From NCBI GenBank assembly GCA_012976225.1, contig JAAVVG010000041.1:1-64000 (forward strand): 64,000 nt of DNA, given 5' to 3'. The DNA comes from Golubevia sp. BC0850 (Eukaryota; Basidiomycota; Exobasidiomycetes; Golubeviales; Golubeviaceae). Position numbers and translations under genes: made by a program. Positions 33,418-46,164 of the stretch are shown here, in pieces. Every line of letters begins with the position of its first letter. Position 1 is the stretch's first letter. The notes under the pieces were generated by a model. It was not told the DNA's origin. It searched no databases and worked only from the letters and a program-made list of their open reading frames with translations.

Positions 33418-34883
33418 ATGGAATCAAGTCAAGTGCAAGAGATTCTTAGATCTGCAACAAAAGAATCTTTGAGCAAGTACTGCACAGTTTATAGAGAAGT
33501 GGTACTTCAACTTCGAGAAGAAAAGTTAGAATTAGAGAAAGCAAATTTAGAACTTCAACGACGTCAACTCAATCTACCTTCAATTCCCCATACAGTCACT
33601 ATTCCCAGAAATGTAACAGCTCCTATTTCTAGAACTTTCAATGCGCCTGTTCAACCTCAAGCTTCGGCTTCTGCTTCTACTTCCAGACGTCCAATCCTTG
33701 CAGTCGCAGCTTCCTCTACTTCTCCTCAGCCTTCTTCAACCCAACCATCATCTCAGCTGCCTCAGAAGCAACCAATTAATCAAGAGGTTCCACAGGTATC
33801 TAATGTTGGACCTTCAAGACAATCTGTCACCGCTGCTGCTATAAGAAATGCATCTTCGTACCATCCTTACAAGAACGGTTCGAGTACTCAACCTAACAAT
33901 TCCAATGCAGCTTCAGAAACTTCAACTTCAGATCCTCCCTCTGTTTCTCAAGCACCACCAGCAGCTTACGACGGACCTATCACGATGGAAGATTTAGAAG
34001 CGAAGTTCCCTCCGCCTTCTTCTCAACCAGAGAGGGAAGGAATGCTCTACAACATGGAAGAAGCGATGAAGAATCCAACTTTGTATAATCCAACTAGGTT
34101 GTCTTGGTACTCAACTAAACATCTGTTACTTACAAAAAAGAAAGACGATGTGACAGGAGACGAAGCTTGGGTTGAACCCGATTGTGAGTGCTTCCTCAAC
34201 TCCGAAAATTTCGTCGCTTTGCTTTTCTTCTTTCTCCATATGTCCTACTGGGGTCTCTCTTCTGTTAAACCTTGATTCTCTTTATGCTAGCAGTCCATCA
34301 TTTTGTTCACTGACAAGCCGCATTCGCGCGCTCTCTCTCTCCCTTTCTCTCTTTCTTCTGAACGAACTTCCTCGCAGCTAAAGAAAAGGGAAATCTCTGG
34401 CAAACAGTATGGGATTGTCTCAAAGAAGGACATCTAATCTACACAACTTACAATCAATCTCAAAACACTGATCCAATCATCAGTCCAGCTTATTGGCTTC
34501 AATATCAAGAGCTAGCCAGAGATCATCCTTCGACTCTCATCAAGATTTACGATTGGGTTCTACAGAAGCATCCTGAAGCTAGATCTGAGAAACAGTATAA
34601 GTTGGTTGAGATGTTGAAGGTGAGTTTCAACTTTCAGTTAAACTGTCGAGAGTGGAAGTGGTTGAAACTTGAAAAGCGTACTGATCTTTTGGTCTCGTTT
34701 CTTTTCCGATCGCAGTATCAATGCAAGAAAATCCGTAGTGGAGGGAAGAAAAGAACCAGAAGCAGTATAAGTGGAGGAGAGAACAATGAAAATGGAGATA
34801 GTGAAATGGATCAATCTTTAGATGGAACGAAGACTGAATTGAATCAACAACTCGACAATGCTTTGTCTGGGCTTTCTTCTTGA
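33418..34883 (+). CDS. Unrecognised protein, possible helix-rich ends with disordered centre
   Basis: Three exons fit well. Exon 1 starts at ATG 33418 (MESSQVQEILRSATKESLSK) and holds a coiled coil (REEKLELEKANLELQRRQL) and a long Ser/Pro/Gln-rich centre, then MEEAMKNPTLYNPTRLSWYS. Exon 2 continues KEKGNLWQTVWDCLKEGHLI and HPSTLIKIYDWVLQKHPEAR. Exon 3 is short: YQCKKIRSGGKKRTR, then a Ser/Asn/Glu-rich end to TGA 34881-34883. The ordered, Trp-containing block after the disordered centre suggests a small domain, but I do not recognise the family. The gene appears intact. Confidence 0.65.
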
Positions 34884-34982
34884 ACACCTTCATCAATGCA
34901 CGATCCAAAGGTCTCTTTCGAATGCACCTTTTCTAGAATTGATAATGCAAAACAAGGAGCATTTACAGATTGTGAAACTTCC

Positions 34983-35781
34983 CTAATTAATTTGAAGTTT
35001 CATCTCTCCGTCCATTTCTTGATCCATGTCTTGCTCAACTCCAGTCAGTGGATCCGGTTCAGAGCCTGAGATGTTATCTGCTCCCATGTTAAGTGGTGGT
35101 CCTACTTGTTCGTGGGTTTCTGGAAGTCCCATTGAGTTTTGAAGACCTTTTGTAAAGGTGGTTAAAAGAAAGTCAGGGTCGAAGGGCTGGAAGATTGAAG
35201 GCACAGAAGCTTACCTTGGGAACGTAAATCCTGGTCTTCTGCTGCTCTGGCTTGTGTTTTGAGTTGCTGTTGTGGCAGGAAAGGGAGAGAGAGAGAGAGA
35301 GAAAGAGAGAGGGGGGCAGGGGGAGAAGAGGGTGTAAGGCTCATCTCTAGTCAAGTCATCAGCTCCCCTCCTCAAACCATCTTTCAGACGAAACGATTGA
35401 AAGATCCACTTGTTTCTGTTCAAGCCGGCCTATCCATGTTTTCGCTGTTTCCCAAGCGTCCTACTGATTCGACCCACCCCCTCCACTTCCAGATCTTCTC
35501 AACCTTTGGCTCACCTCATCATCCATTCCAGCAACCTGTTCTCCTGAAAGCTGGCCACTGACTAACTGTCCAGCCAATTCATTATTCTGTTTGATAGCCA
35601 ACCCTTTTGTCCTCACGTCTTGCCTGTAAGGATTGGCAGTTTCCTCATCGTGAGCTTGATAAAGAGTTGCCTCGATCTCTGACGCTATTGCCTGTGACGT
35701 TCCAGAAGAACTTCCAACTGAAGATTTAATTGAATCTGCCAGGAACTTTGTTGATCTGTCTCTGATCGAATTGGCGTCCAT
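34983..35781 (-). CDS. TFIIS central-domain protein without zinc ribbon
   Basis: The first large exon, from ATG 35781, reads MDANSIRDRSTKFLADSIKS, then ASEIEATLYQAHDEETANPY and RQDVRTKGLAIKQNNELAGQ followed by LVSGQLSGEQVAGMDDE. This matches the helical central domain (TFIIS-M) of elongation factor TFIIS, which binds RNA polymerase II. After an intron rich in GA repeats (35283-35312) come QLKTQARAAEDQDLRSQ, then an acidic tail PFDPDFLLTTFTKGLQNSMG ending in KLQIN before TAG 34983-34985. The C-terminal zinc ribbon with the RSADE hairpin, needed for transcript cleavage, is absent. Upstream exons may exist; an in-frame upstream ATG lies at 35841. It could be a Spt6- or Bye1-like regulator fragment, or a small independent factor. 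Confidence 0.65.
35283..35312. repeat. (GA)n simple repeat in intron
   Basis: A GA-rich tract lies in the intron of the TFIIS-domain gene. It is a simple repeat only. Confidence 0.85.
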
Positions 35782-35990
35782 CTTTGGTTGATTTGGTGTG
35801 AAGCAGGTATAGATAGGTTTTGTTTCTTGGCCACACATCAAGTTATGGAGTTATGAACCAAGATTTTGAGATTTCTCTTGTTAAGTATAGAGACGAGAAA
35901 TCTCATCTTGAAATCATCACAAGCTTGATTCAAGATGAACTCAGGTGAGCAGAAAGAGATACAACTTCAACAAAGGAGAGATGGAGATGC
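35782..35990. promoter_or_regulatory. Divergent promoter, TFIIS-domain gene and NAA30
   Basis: The interval is about 210 bases between the most likely start codons. Another in-frame option for NAA30 begins near 35935, so the true interval may be shorter. Confidence 0.5.
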
Positions 35991-37300
35991 TCTCTTTCAA
36001 CTCGCCCTTCTCTTGCCCTGAACACTCTCAAATCATCTCTTTTCACCTTCCCAGTGAACCTTATATCATTTATACTTACCGTTACTTCTTGAATCAATGG
36101 TTAGTTCAGCTTCCTCGAGCTCTCCATCCTTATTCTCTCTAATCTTACTTGCTTCTCCCATCAGGCCTCATCTCTGCTATCTAGCTTATGCCACCCCCAA
36201 GAATCCACCTGAGGATTATATTTCTTCCTCGAAGACGATACAAGACTTGATTGTCTCGGAGCTTGAGGGAGAAGAGACAGACCAGGAAGAAAAGAGAGAA
36301 CAGCCAGATTCGATTCCGATTGGAGTAGTAGTCTCCAAGCTCGACAGACATCTGAAGGGTGAAAGGTTGATGAGAGGATACATTGCTATGCTTAGTGTAG
36401 ATCCGAATTGGAGGCGCCGAGGTGTAGGTGAGTTGAGTTAGTTCTTTGGAAAGGGTAAATCCTAATGGGTGGTTGTAAGCTCGGGAGGTCCTCTTACGTT
36501 GGCTTATAAGTCAAACGATGGAACGAGAACACAACTCAGAAGTCTGAATGAAAGTCAAGGAGCTTTTAACGGTCTAGTATAGCTGATCATCGGCGTAAGG
36601 CTCTGCCGTCTTGTCACTCACCCTTCTAATCTCCTTTCTCTGCCGATCCTCTCCTGTCCTCTTCTTCTCACAGCCAGTCTACTAGTTAGAGCCACTCTCA
36701 AATCCATGATTGGCACAGGAGCTCAAGAAGTGAGTCTATGAGCTCCGGGAAAGTTACTTCAGACGCTCTCTCCAAATCTTCTTCGAAGCAGACTTCTCCG
36801 TACATCTTCCTCTCCTAATCTTGATGATTTGTTCCTCGCTGACCCGGATTCTTCTCACATTTCTCTCTTTCCAGGTGGTTCTGGAAACCGAGGTCGATAA
36901 CTCTTCTTCTCTAGCTTTGTATGAACACCTCGGCTTCATAAAGGAGAAAAGACTTTATCGATTCTACTTGAACGGTGAGTGACTTCCTTCTAAATCTCTG
37001 GTATCTAAACCTGAGTTCAACTGAATTGGGAATGTTGACCTTCGAGAAGAGACAGAGTTCATGTCACTTGAAGCTCCCTTCTCCCAACATCTCTCCGTAA
37101 TTCGATGCTGACTCTCCCCTTCCTTTTCTCTCATTGATCTTGTGATCTTATATCGATCCTTCATTTGGTTTGTTCTCTCAGGCAAAGACTGCTTTCGACT
37201 CGTTCTTCCCATTCCCTCAGCTTCCCCTCCCACCAAAGTAGCCCCCTTTCTGCAGCAATCTTCCTCGCAAGAAAACACTTTGGATAGGTCTGAATCATAA
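35991..37300 (+). CDS. NAA30: N-terminal acetyltransferase NatC catalytic subunit Naa30
   Basis: NatC acetylates N-terminal Met followed by bulky hydrophobic residues. The likely start is ATG 35991 ([10 protein letters not shown]). Then come [40 protein letters not shown] and [20 protein letters not shown], which holds the acetyl-CoA-binding RRxGxG loop. Next are [40 protein letters not shown] and a Ser-rich tail, with the stop TAA 37298-37300. All match Naa30 from yeast to human. An acidic insert of about 40 residues after [14 protein letters not shown] is fungus-type. The third intron is about 247 nt. The start could lie further upstream if a short first exon exists near 35935. Confidence 0.9.
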
Positions 37301-37633
37301 ACCCTGCCAAGCGAACAGCAAAGGGCAGAACAAACTTCAGCCCATTCGACTGATTCGACTCCTCAGTCCTCGACGACTTCTTCTTCTTCTTCTTCAACCC
37401 TGCTCAATTCTTTCTTGCAAGCTCAAATAGACCATCTTTCGTGTACTGTACATCAACATATTCTCATCTATCACTTCATCATCTGCATTTTTCTCGCTCG
37501 TTCAGTGAACTTCAATCGTCTAAGTACTCTGGGTCTGGATCCTTCTACTTGATGCGTAATAGGTTCAACTCCTTTTCCTTCGCAGCGGACGCCAAATCCG
37601 TTCTAGCTGTGACCACCTTTTGCGCTCAGCCTT
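37301..37633. other. Convergent gap, NAA30 and LRR relic A4
   Basis: 333 bases with a CTT-rich tract. No gene or motif recognised. Confidence 0.5.
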
Positions 37634-38710
37634 TCAATTTTCCATTTCGTGAGAATCTTTTGGTAGCTGTAGCACTGCAAATGTTTTGATGATCTTGAAA
37701 GATTTTAGGAGAGCTGAATTCTTTAGCAGGGTAATCAGAGCTTCTTCGACGGATATAAAGTCAGTTCCGATCGCAGCCACTGAGTAGTCAGGATAGTACC
37801 CGTAATTATAGGCTAATTCCAGGGTTTCTAAATTTCCAGATATGTAGCACCGGTTCGAAGTTCCTGACTGTCCTTTCAGATACTTTTCCAGTATCAGCAG
37901 AATCGAAGCTCCAATTCTTAAATGATCTGGATTCCTAAACCCTTTCAATATTGCTATCAATTCCACACTGCTAGTTCTTTGTTCCAGAAGAGGGAACTCC
38001 GCAAACCCCAAGATGGACAGAGAAGTAATCGAGTTCAAACAAGACTTGAGACCTTGAAAGATTTCTAAAGTTGGATGGTCAGGTCTTGTGTTAGGATCTA
38101 GTTGGAACAGAAAGTCTCTTGATTTTTCGTAATCGAAAAAGCTCAGATTTACATCCCTTAGCCTGATGAAGATCGCTAATAGATCTTGAATTGTTTGGTC
38201 ACCCTTCGAAAAGCAACCCTTCTTACCCTTCCTAATTCTTTTAAAGACATAGATGTTCATAGACAAGTTCTCTACACCGGACACTAATCTGTTGGTTCTC
38301 ACTAACTCTGCACTCTGGAAGTTGATTACAGAAGCGTCGTCGCTATTTGATGCTGAAATCGACGGAAGCGTTCTTAAGAGCTGAGAGGAACGTTAAAAGA
38401 TAAAGAACTTGCTTTCCGGAGAATCTAGGAATGACGGGATTCCACTGATACGGTTCTTCGTCTCGCTCAACAAGTTGAACCGATTTGAGCGTCTCTATCT
38501 TTTCGGATAGAACTGATTGGATGCCTTTGAAGATGTAAAACGGAAAATTCATGCCAGAACTAAATGATAACTCCTTCAATCCAGTGCGATGCTCTATTAT
38601 TCAAGATCTTTTTGGCCAATCAGAGACGCAACGTCTTCATCTAATTCATCGAGATTTTTGAACTGTTGATTGCTTGTGTTCCCTCTCCTGATTGGGTCTT
38701 CAGGTGACAT
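37634..38710 (-). pseudogene. LRR-like relic, copy A4, F-box not found
   Basis: From ATG 38710 the frame gives MSPEDPIRRGNTSNQQF and stops at 38597. Matching LRR-like sequence then lies in other frames: ELSFSSGMNFPFYIFKGIQS near 38560 and a 222-codon frame at 38302-37634 with FRNPDHLRIGASILLILEKY and GNLETLELAYNYGYYPDYSV. It is grouped with the F-box families by its LRR-like pattern and neighbourhood, but the F-box itself is missing. Two breaks are needed, one of which could be an intron. Confidence 0.5.
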
Positions 38711-39359
38711 TTTAGCTATCTTCGAAGTCTGAAAAGAGAGAAGATAGAACCGTGGATGGTGGGGAAGGGGAAGAAGAAAGAAAGACTTTTTCCGATGCCC
38801 GAAGGGGCGCGCTGAGCCCCTAATAATCTGCTTGCCCTTTTTTGAACTCTTGCATATCATGCATCAACATCAAAGGTGAAAGAATTGTCGCAAAAGATAG
38901 AAAAGGTGGCAAGAACTGAGACTATAGGAGAGAGTTATCTCTGTTCTAGATGCAACGCACCCGATTCTGATCCTTTCATCATAAACAGGAGACTTGTGCA
39001 TTCGATGAGATTTAAATGTTACAGCAAAGTGAAAAATTGGGGTAGAGGAACAGAGAAGGGCAAAGAAAAGAAAATATTAGAGAGGGGTTTTTAAAGATTG
39101 ATTGAGTGAGAAGAGAGAAAAGCATGTGTGAAAAGCAATAATCTTTTGGTGTTTTGGTTTTAGAGAAATGAAAGATGAGAGTGAAAATGCACGATGATTT
39201 GGGGATCGACCTGAGAAAAACATGTAAGGGGGGTTAGGGGAAATTGAAAAAAGAGGCTAAGAAAGGTGGCAAGAAACGGTGACAAGATGAGGCAGAGAGA
39301 GAAAAGGGCAGAGAAGAGAGGAGAAAGAAAAAGAAAGAAGAACTGGAAGAGACAGAGGT
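38711..39359. other. Gap between A4 and the Ser-rich gene
   Basis: Upstream of A4 and downstream of the Ser-rich gene (both minus strand). Purine-rich on the plus strand from 39100 on; nothing else recognised. Confidence 0.4.
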
Positions 39360-42300
39360 TCAAAGATCCATAACTGCGACGCTTGCTGCAATGATTATAT
39401 CCGCGATTCCAGCCATAGGGTCGAGATTTGAATTTGTTTCCTCTCCAATCAAAGCTGTACTAGCAGGTCCATCGGCCAGATTCAAGGCTTCCCAACCTTC
39501 CGGCACCAACTCCAATCCTCTCTCACAATCGCACATTCCAAGAACTATAGGAAAGGAACTTGGAGCTGGAAGGCTTGAAGATTGTGTTTCATTGGTCGAG
39601 AAAGGAGAATCCAAAACCAGGGCAGTGATACGGAAAGCCTCGATGCAGGATTTCCTTCTGCTTGGAAGTCTGCACCTATCCCACTCTAGATTGGAGTTGA
39701 TTCGATCTCCATACTTGGCTTTACGAGGAGTTGCTTGGTCTCCAGAGTGATGAGAGCTGTGTGAATTTGGATTTGCACCTCCTAAAGAACTTGAACTGGA
39801 AGAGAGCTCTCTGGCCGCCAGAGCAAATTTTTTCATGAGACCAAAGGAGTGAGGACTTGGACTAGAAGAGTGGGCGTGCCAGAGTTGAGGATGAGAGTGA
39901 GAACTGGAGGCTGGAGTCTCTGGATTGAAGCTCGAAGCATCCGTGGTCGGAGAAGAGGAGGAGCCGGCGACGCTTGGAGAGGGGGCAGCTGCAGCAAATG
40001 GAATGAAAGAGACTCTTAGGTAGCGAAGTGACTTGTGATTCTTCTCCTTCTCTGAAGATTCGCTTGTAGTACTGAATGAAGGGAATAGAGGAAGTGGCAA
40101 CAGCATTGTGAGGGCTTGATTTGGAACTCCTTCAAGACCGAGAAGGCTGGGATCGAGGTTGAAGGAATCAGTTGGCTGTTGAGAGATCTTTCTACTTCTG
40201 CTGACTTGCTGTTGAAGTTGGGCTCTGGAAGCATCGGTGGAGGCAACGATAGAAGCTTTGGAGGCTCTTGAACTGCTAGGCTTCGAACTCTTTGCTTTTG
40301 GAGCGAGACCGCTGATCTCAGACTCTGGCCAGCCATGCAGCTTGCCAATCGAAGTCAAGACGGCTTTCTCGTCTTCATTGAGACTTCTCTTGACGCTCCG
40401 TCTCCTTGACGTCTTGCTTCCCTCGTTCTTGATGCCAGAGTGAGAATCACCCAAAGGCAACCTTTCCTTCTTTCCATTTGCTCTCAATATCTCTTCGTCC
40501 AACCTTCTATCGTATCCTTCACCAACTCTGGAATTAGAAATCCTGCTCTGAGATTGTTTGAGATTGAGGTTGAAGTGAGGATCTCTGAGTTGAGCTCTTT
40601 GCAGCTCAGCCGCCTGGAAGGTCTCGACACTACCAGAAGGACTTTCAGGAGCAGTGTCAGGTCTTCTAGAAAACCTATCCAAGGGGTTGCTTGCTCCCAT
40701 TCTTGAATGATGATTCTCGTTCGGTGATCTCAGGAATTCTGCAGTGTCAGCATCTGCATCGAGCATCGAGATCGAGTAGGCGAAGGGAGATTGGAAGGCA
40801 CCGTGTCCAGCCTCGTCAGATTCCACCGAAGGACTGGTAGTGGTTGATTTGCCTCTCGATGATGGGGAGCCGACACCGAAAGCTGGAGGATCCTTGCTGA
40901 CCTTCTTTTTGAACCAGTCGCTGAGCCTCTTGTCCCTCTTGGAAGTGAGCTGGCTCGTTCCATTGACATCCTTTGAGACAGGGGCTGCTTTGGATCTGCT
41001 GCTGATGTTAGTAGAAGGACTGGAGGAGAGTTGCATGCCAGAGCCGGAGCTTGAAGATGGTTTCACTTCTCTCGTCCTCTCGAATCCTGCTGGAGTCGTC
41101 TCCGCTCTGCTAAGGCTCGAGAACTTGGCACTGTCTAGACTCCAATCGACTGGAAGATGAGAAGAGGAAGAGCTTGAATCCAAAGGATCTACTTGTCCCA
41201 AGCTGGCTACTTGGATCGAAGAGCGAGGTGAAGGCTCTGTGAACTCGGATCCCGAGGTCTGGCGTTTGGGTGGATCCATGAAAAGCGTGTAGTCCTCGAA
41301 AGGAGATTTCACTTCGCTTGGAAAAGCTCGAGGAATGGAGTAGCCGCTGAAAGAGGAGGGAGCAGGCAGGGACATTGGAGACTGATCGACCGCAGAGTTG
41401 GCTACTAGGTGAGAGGATGGAGCTTGAGAAAGGAGGTCTTCGCGGGAGAGATGAGATTTAAGTCCTTCAGTCTCGAGGAAGAGCCTTCTTGGAGGTAGAC
41501 TCTGCCTGTTGCCTTTGACTCCTGCCGATACCAAAGCTGCCGTGGTGACAGGCTTAGGAGTAGTGACGCCCAGGCTTTCGTGACTGTTGCTCTTGCCAAG
41601 ACTTGGTCTTCTGCTCTCCGTATCTGCAATCAGAGGGGAAGAAGATCTGAGTTGCATCTGAGCAGCGACGGCTGGAGGTAGATCCGAACCTCTTCTGGCA
41701 GAAGGCCAAGTGACTCCGTCCGAGAGGCCCCTGTCGTTCGGTCCACCAGGTAGAGAAGGTGCGAAGTCATCTGGACGATTCGAAGCTGGACCTCTTAAGG
41801 CGGGCCTCGATCTAGTCTTGCGTATCTGCCTGATCTTCTCTGCTGTTGGAACGACCGTGTCTCTCCTTTGATCCAATTGAGCTGAAGCTCTTGCAGCAGC
41901 CAATTGTCGATCCAGCTGATCCGCCGTAGAATTGAAGAAAGGCGAGCCGCTGGTAGAGATTGAGGGTGAAGAGTTCGAACTTGACATCCGACCTGAACGC
42001 GAATCCACCGAGCTCCTGTGAATCTGAGGACTTGAAAGAACGAAGGTCTGATTTGGTGAACCATGTCCAGCTTTCAAGAATCTGAGCTCGAAGTTGGCTT
42101 TTCCAGAGAACGGAGAAGGTGCTGCATCGGTGTCTCTTCTCGAGGAAGGATGATCGGAGACGACGATGGTCCGCAGAGCCGCGCGAGCAGCTGAAATGGC
42201 AGTAACGTTGATGGAGGAAGAGGAAGAGGAGGAAGATGGTGGCACTGGGAACATGAGAGACGAGTCTAGAGCAGCCGACTCGTCTTGCCAAGAGCTGTCA

Positions 42301-44363
42301 TCTGAAGAGAGTTCCAGAGAAGGAGCTACGATCCACTTCCTCTGCCGCTTCATGCTCCTAGCGACCTCCCACCCAGCACGTCTTCCAGCAGAAGTGAGGT
42401 CTTCTTTCTTCTCTTCTGAATCTTCCTCGTCTTCGGTTTCTTTCTGCTTGAGGTCTTGCTCCACCGCCAAGCTCCAGCCTTCCCAATCCTCGGCAGAACC
42501 AACATCGATTGAGTGTTGGCCCATTTCATCTATCGAGATGATCTCGAACATTTCCATCGGGTCTCTGTTGGAAGCTAGTAGCTTGCCCCAGCAGGAGGGA
42601 GTAGACATTGAAGTGTCTCCCTCTGTGGTGTTACCGAGATTGGAAGCGGAAGTGTTGGAGGAAAGACCGAGACCGACTCCAGGCCAAGAAGAAGCTGAGG
42701 GTCCAATGTAGTCCGCAGAAGAGAGAGATGGAGTGGCAGGTCGTGATCCGCTCCTTGAAGTCGTTCCAGTTGCTGATTCTCCAGAAGGACTGTTAGAGCT
42801 GGCGAAGTCCTTGTTTGGATGAGCGAGGACTCCAGCCCACGGAGCGATTCCCAGACTAGCGAATCCTCCGAGCAGCTGAGGATGACTCTCTGCGTCTGAA
42901 GAAGGCAGCTTGGAGAGGAATTGCGATCTGGATGGCATGGTTGGAGATGCGGTGGAAGCTGAGATGCCTCTGCCTTCTTGATGATTAGAACCCTCTCCGA
43001 CTTGACTTCGCTTCATACTCTCTTCACCCATTCCCATGATCTCTCGACTGTCGACACACTGCTCTCTAAGATGAGCTGTAAAGGAGTCTACGTCTTGCGT
43101 CCTCTTGTCTTGGTTGGCAGTTGGAACATTCAGTCGAGCTGGAGATCGATCTAGAAGCGAGCTCATTGACGAACGAGGAGGAGAGGAGACTTGAGACAGT
43201 TGCGTTTCAAAGTTCGACCTCTTGGATTTGGGGTGAGGTCTCGAAGATGAAGTAGAGCTTGATGGGTCGTAAGTTGAAGGAACTCCTTGCCACCCTGATT
43301 GAGAATAGCGATCCTTGGGAATTGAGGTTGGGCTCACTAGGCTCGCCACAGGCGATAGAGTGGAGCTAATCTCTTCCTCAGGCCTGACACCTAGATCCAA
43401 ACCTTCTAGATCCAGCCTTAGAGATTGATCTGAGTAGCGTTTGATCGGATCCTTGGAGTGGGACTTCCAGCCATTCTCCCCAGCTGCTCTCTGCATCTCC
43501 AGCTCTTGCTGCCTGTTTCTATCCCTAGTGTCCTCTGGACTCAGACTTGAGCTGAAGTCATCGTCTTGCATTTCCCAAGGAGTGAGTAAGCTCTTCTGCT
43601 GCTGAGAGAAACCTTGACTTGGAGTGTGTCGATGTCGATGATGAGAGGAAGGAACAGCAGTAGAAGCAGAAGACCTCCTCCTCTCTGGGTTGAGTTGGTC
43701 CTTCTTAAGACTCGAGTGAGATCTAAGTCCTTCTGCTTCTTCGTCTGTTCCCTCCGATACAGAGGTGTCTTCTTCGCTACTTTCTGGAGATGGAGGAAAG
43801 AGTCCCGGGTAGGTGGATTGAGGAAAGGTCGAGGGAGATCTTGGATCTTTGATGGTCGTAGCCGATGGGATAGTAGGAAAGAGGACCTCTTCCGATCTTG
43901 GTATCATGGACTTGGACGAAGGATAGCTGCGGAAGTTGCAGATAGAGAAGAGAGGATCGATTGGCATACATTCACCACTTGTTCCATCTCCCCCGTTCAA
44001 CTCTGATTCAACTCTGTCACGCGTTACTCACCTTCTAAATTCAGAGGATGAGGATTCCCAAAAGTTGAAGCTACTCTCAGGAGGAGTGGTTGGAGAGAAT
44101 TTGACGAGTGAAGACCTTCTTTGAGATTGTGGTTTGAGTTGCTGAATCGAGGTGGTGGTTGAAGATTTGGCCTTTGACTGTTTGCGAGTTAAGAAGTCAG
44201 TTGCTTTTGATGAGAACCTTTTTGTAAGGATAGAAGTTTGAGCTTCTTGAGGTTTAGAAAGGACGAAAAGCTGGGTTGGTGGAGAGAGAGAGTGATTGGG
44301 AGCGGGAGTGGATCGAGGTGAGGAAGGATAGTTAGAGGTGGGGGTTTTGGGCAAATAGCTCAT
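39360..44363 (-). CDS. Large Ser-rich, mostly disordered protein of about 1,600 residues
   Basis: A main exon of about 1,520 codons ends at TGA 39360-39362. An upstream exon from ATG 44363 (MSYLPKTPTSNYPSSPRS) joins in frame through an intron at about 43930-44030, reading SSSEFRSYPSSKSMIPRSEE. The protein is Ser/Pro-rich with many poly-Ser tracts, typical of phosphorylated scaffolds. More ordered patches are CWGKLLASNRDPMEMFEIIS with SIDEMGQHSIDVGSAEDWEG, KRLSDWFKKKVSKDPPAF, and a C-terminal piece WDRCRLPSRRKSCIEAFRIT ending LDPMAGIADIIIAASVAVMDL. I do not recognise the family. A regulatory scaffold is possible. Long antisense open frames within it follow from codon bias and are not genes. 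Confidence 0.7.
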
Positions 44364-46164
44364 CGTCGTGTCCCAGCAATGGCAGCAGAGAGGCCAACTG
44401 CAAATTGAAAGAAGAATCCAAAGCAGGCAGAACAGAAAAAGAGGAAGAGAGAGAGAGAGAGAAGAGGAGTATGACAAGAGAAGTTGCATCTTCAAACCTC
44501 TTTGTACGCTGAGCTTCATCCATTGATTGAGTCTAGCTCTTTTCTCTCCTCTTCTGAACTCCTTCTCCTTTCCCTTTCCGCCGTATTTTTATTTCACGCA
44601 CAAAGGCGGGTGGCGAGAGTTCTCTCTTCCTCCTCCCAGTCCAAACTCCTCCTCCATCTCAGCCAGATCCGTTTATAGAAACCTTCTTCCCACCATCCAC
44701 ATCGCGCTCTGACACTCACCTTGAGTTCACTCTGATTATGTATGGATTACTGATTTTGCGTTTGGGAAAGGCAAGAGATGAGAGAAGTTGAAGGGAAGAC
44801 GTCTACTCTATGGATCTTTGTTCTTGCAGAATGGGTGTGCTTGAGAACAAAGGGAGTTGCTGAACTCCTGATTGAAGTTGTGAAGATGCGATTCCAATAA
44901 ATCAAAAGAGGTATCTTTTTAGGAAAAGAAGAGGAAAGAAGAAGAAACTTGAAGGCAGGACTCAAATCATGATTACAATTTTGAAGAAGGATGGACAACC
45001 CAGACTTAGCTGGGATTGAAATCCCCAAGTAGGCAAACAAGAGACGACCCTCAATCATTTCAGAAATGCGTTCTGTTTGTCTGCAATGTTTTCCTCCTAC
45101 CCTCAATCTAGAATTGCGTCTTTCGTTACCCCTGCGGACCGAGTAGGTGGCGTAGGCCAGAAATAGTTTCTTTGAGAGGGTAGGTTCTCTTCCTATACAA
45201 CCCATCCTTCAAAGTTTCAAAGTTCTCTCATTCCCTCTCTTTATCTTTTCGGCCTCTTTGGTAGATCTGCATATGGAAATTCAAGATTAGGAGAGAGAAC
45301 TCTTGACGATGGAGGTGGAAGAGGGCTAGAAGTGGGTTAGAAGAGGCGGCTTCTCTCTCACACCCCTGGTTCAAATTCGAATTGCCACCTTGATCGAACA
45401 CAGACCTCTTTCGGGATTTTTACTGTAATATCGATCAGATCGGTGTATTCTGGATAGTTGATAGGAGTCGTGGAGGGCTTTGTCTTCTATGTAAGGCGGC
45501 CCCACCCATCCTCTCTCGAAAGGATCTTAAAACTTTAGAGTCTCTATAGATTGAAAGCCAAGATCAATCTGGAGAGTCTGGTTCAATGAATTTGTCAGGC
45601 ACGATCATCAGAATCGACCTGCCGTGAGATTTTGATGTCCTACAGGCCATATCCATCGCACCTTTTTTGAGGTTGAGCCTTCCAGCTGCCAGCTGCCAGC
45701 TTTGAAAAGGGAAAAGAAGGGTGGCTCTTCAATTAACTGATCATCAAGACCAAATAGAGCGCATCCTACTGTCAGCTGGATAGGCATGTCGCCATCTGGG
45801 CTTGGGTGGCAAATCGCAGATGCTGAACCGACCTCCATTGCCTATCCTCTTTTCAGAACATCCTCTGACGGTTGAGTCACTCAGATTATAAAAGAACCTG
45901 GAATCATTTCGCAAGACTTGACTCGACCCTGCAAACATCTCTAGCAAGAGAGACATCTACGGTCGACGACAATTCCGTGTCGACAGTTTGACTTTCACTA
46001 ACGAATGGGAACGTTTAGCAAAAGAAGAAACGTTGTATTGAGAGACGAAGAAAATGCGGAGATGAAACCCAATAGGTGATGAAAGAGAACAAGAAAATTC
46101 GTTAAGACGGACAGAGATCGTTAAAAAAGAGAAGAAGAACTTGGTTCAGATGGTGAACCAGCTA
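44364..46164. other. 1.8-kb intergenic region
   Basis: Between the start of the Ser-rich gene and the stop of the peroxygenase gene, both on the minus strand. It includes the promoter of the Ser-rich gene, a GA-rich tract near 44440-44465 and a CAGCTGC-type short repeat near 45685-45700. Short open frames at 44747-45205 and 45608-45956 have no known motif. Confidence 0.45.

Noticed and set aside
39391-43971. Long open frames on the plus strand inside the Ser-rich gene
   Set aside because: They mirror the Ser/Arg codon bias of the sense strand, lack domains and splice logic, and the minus-strand exon is far longer.
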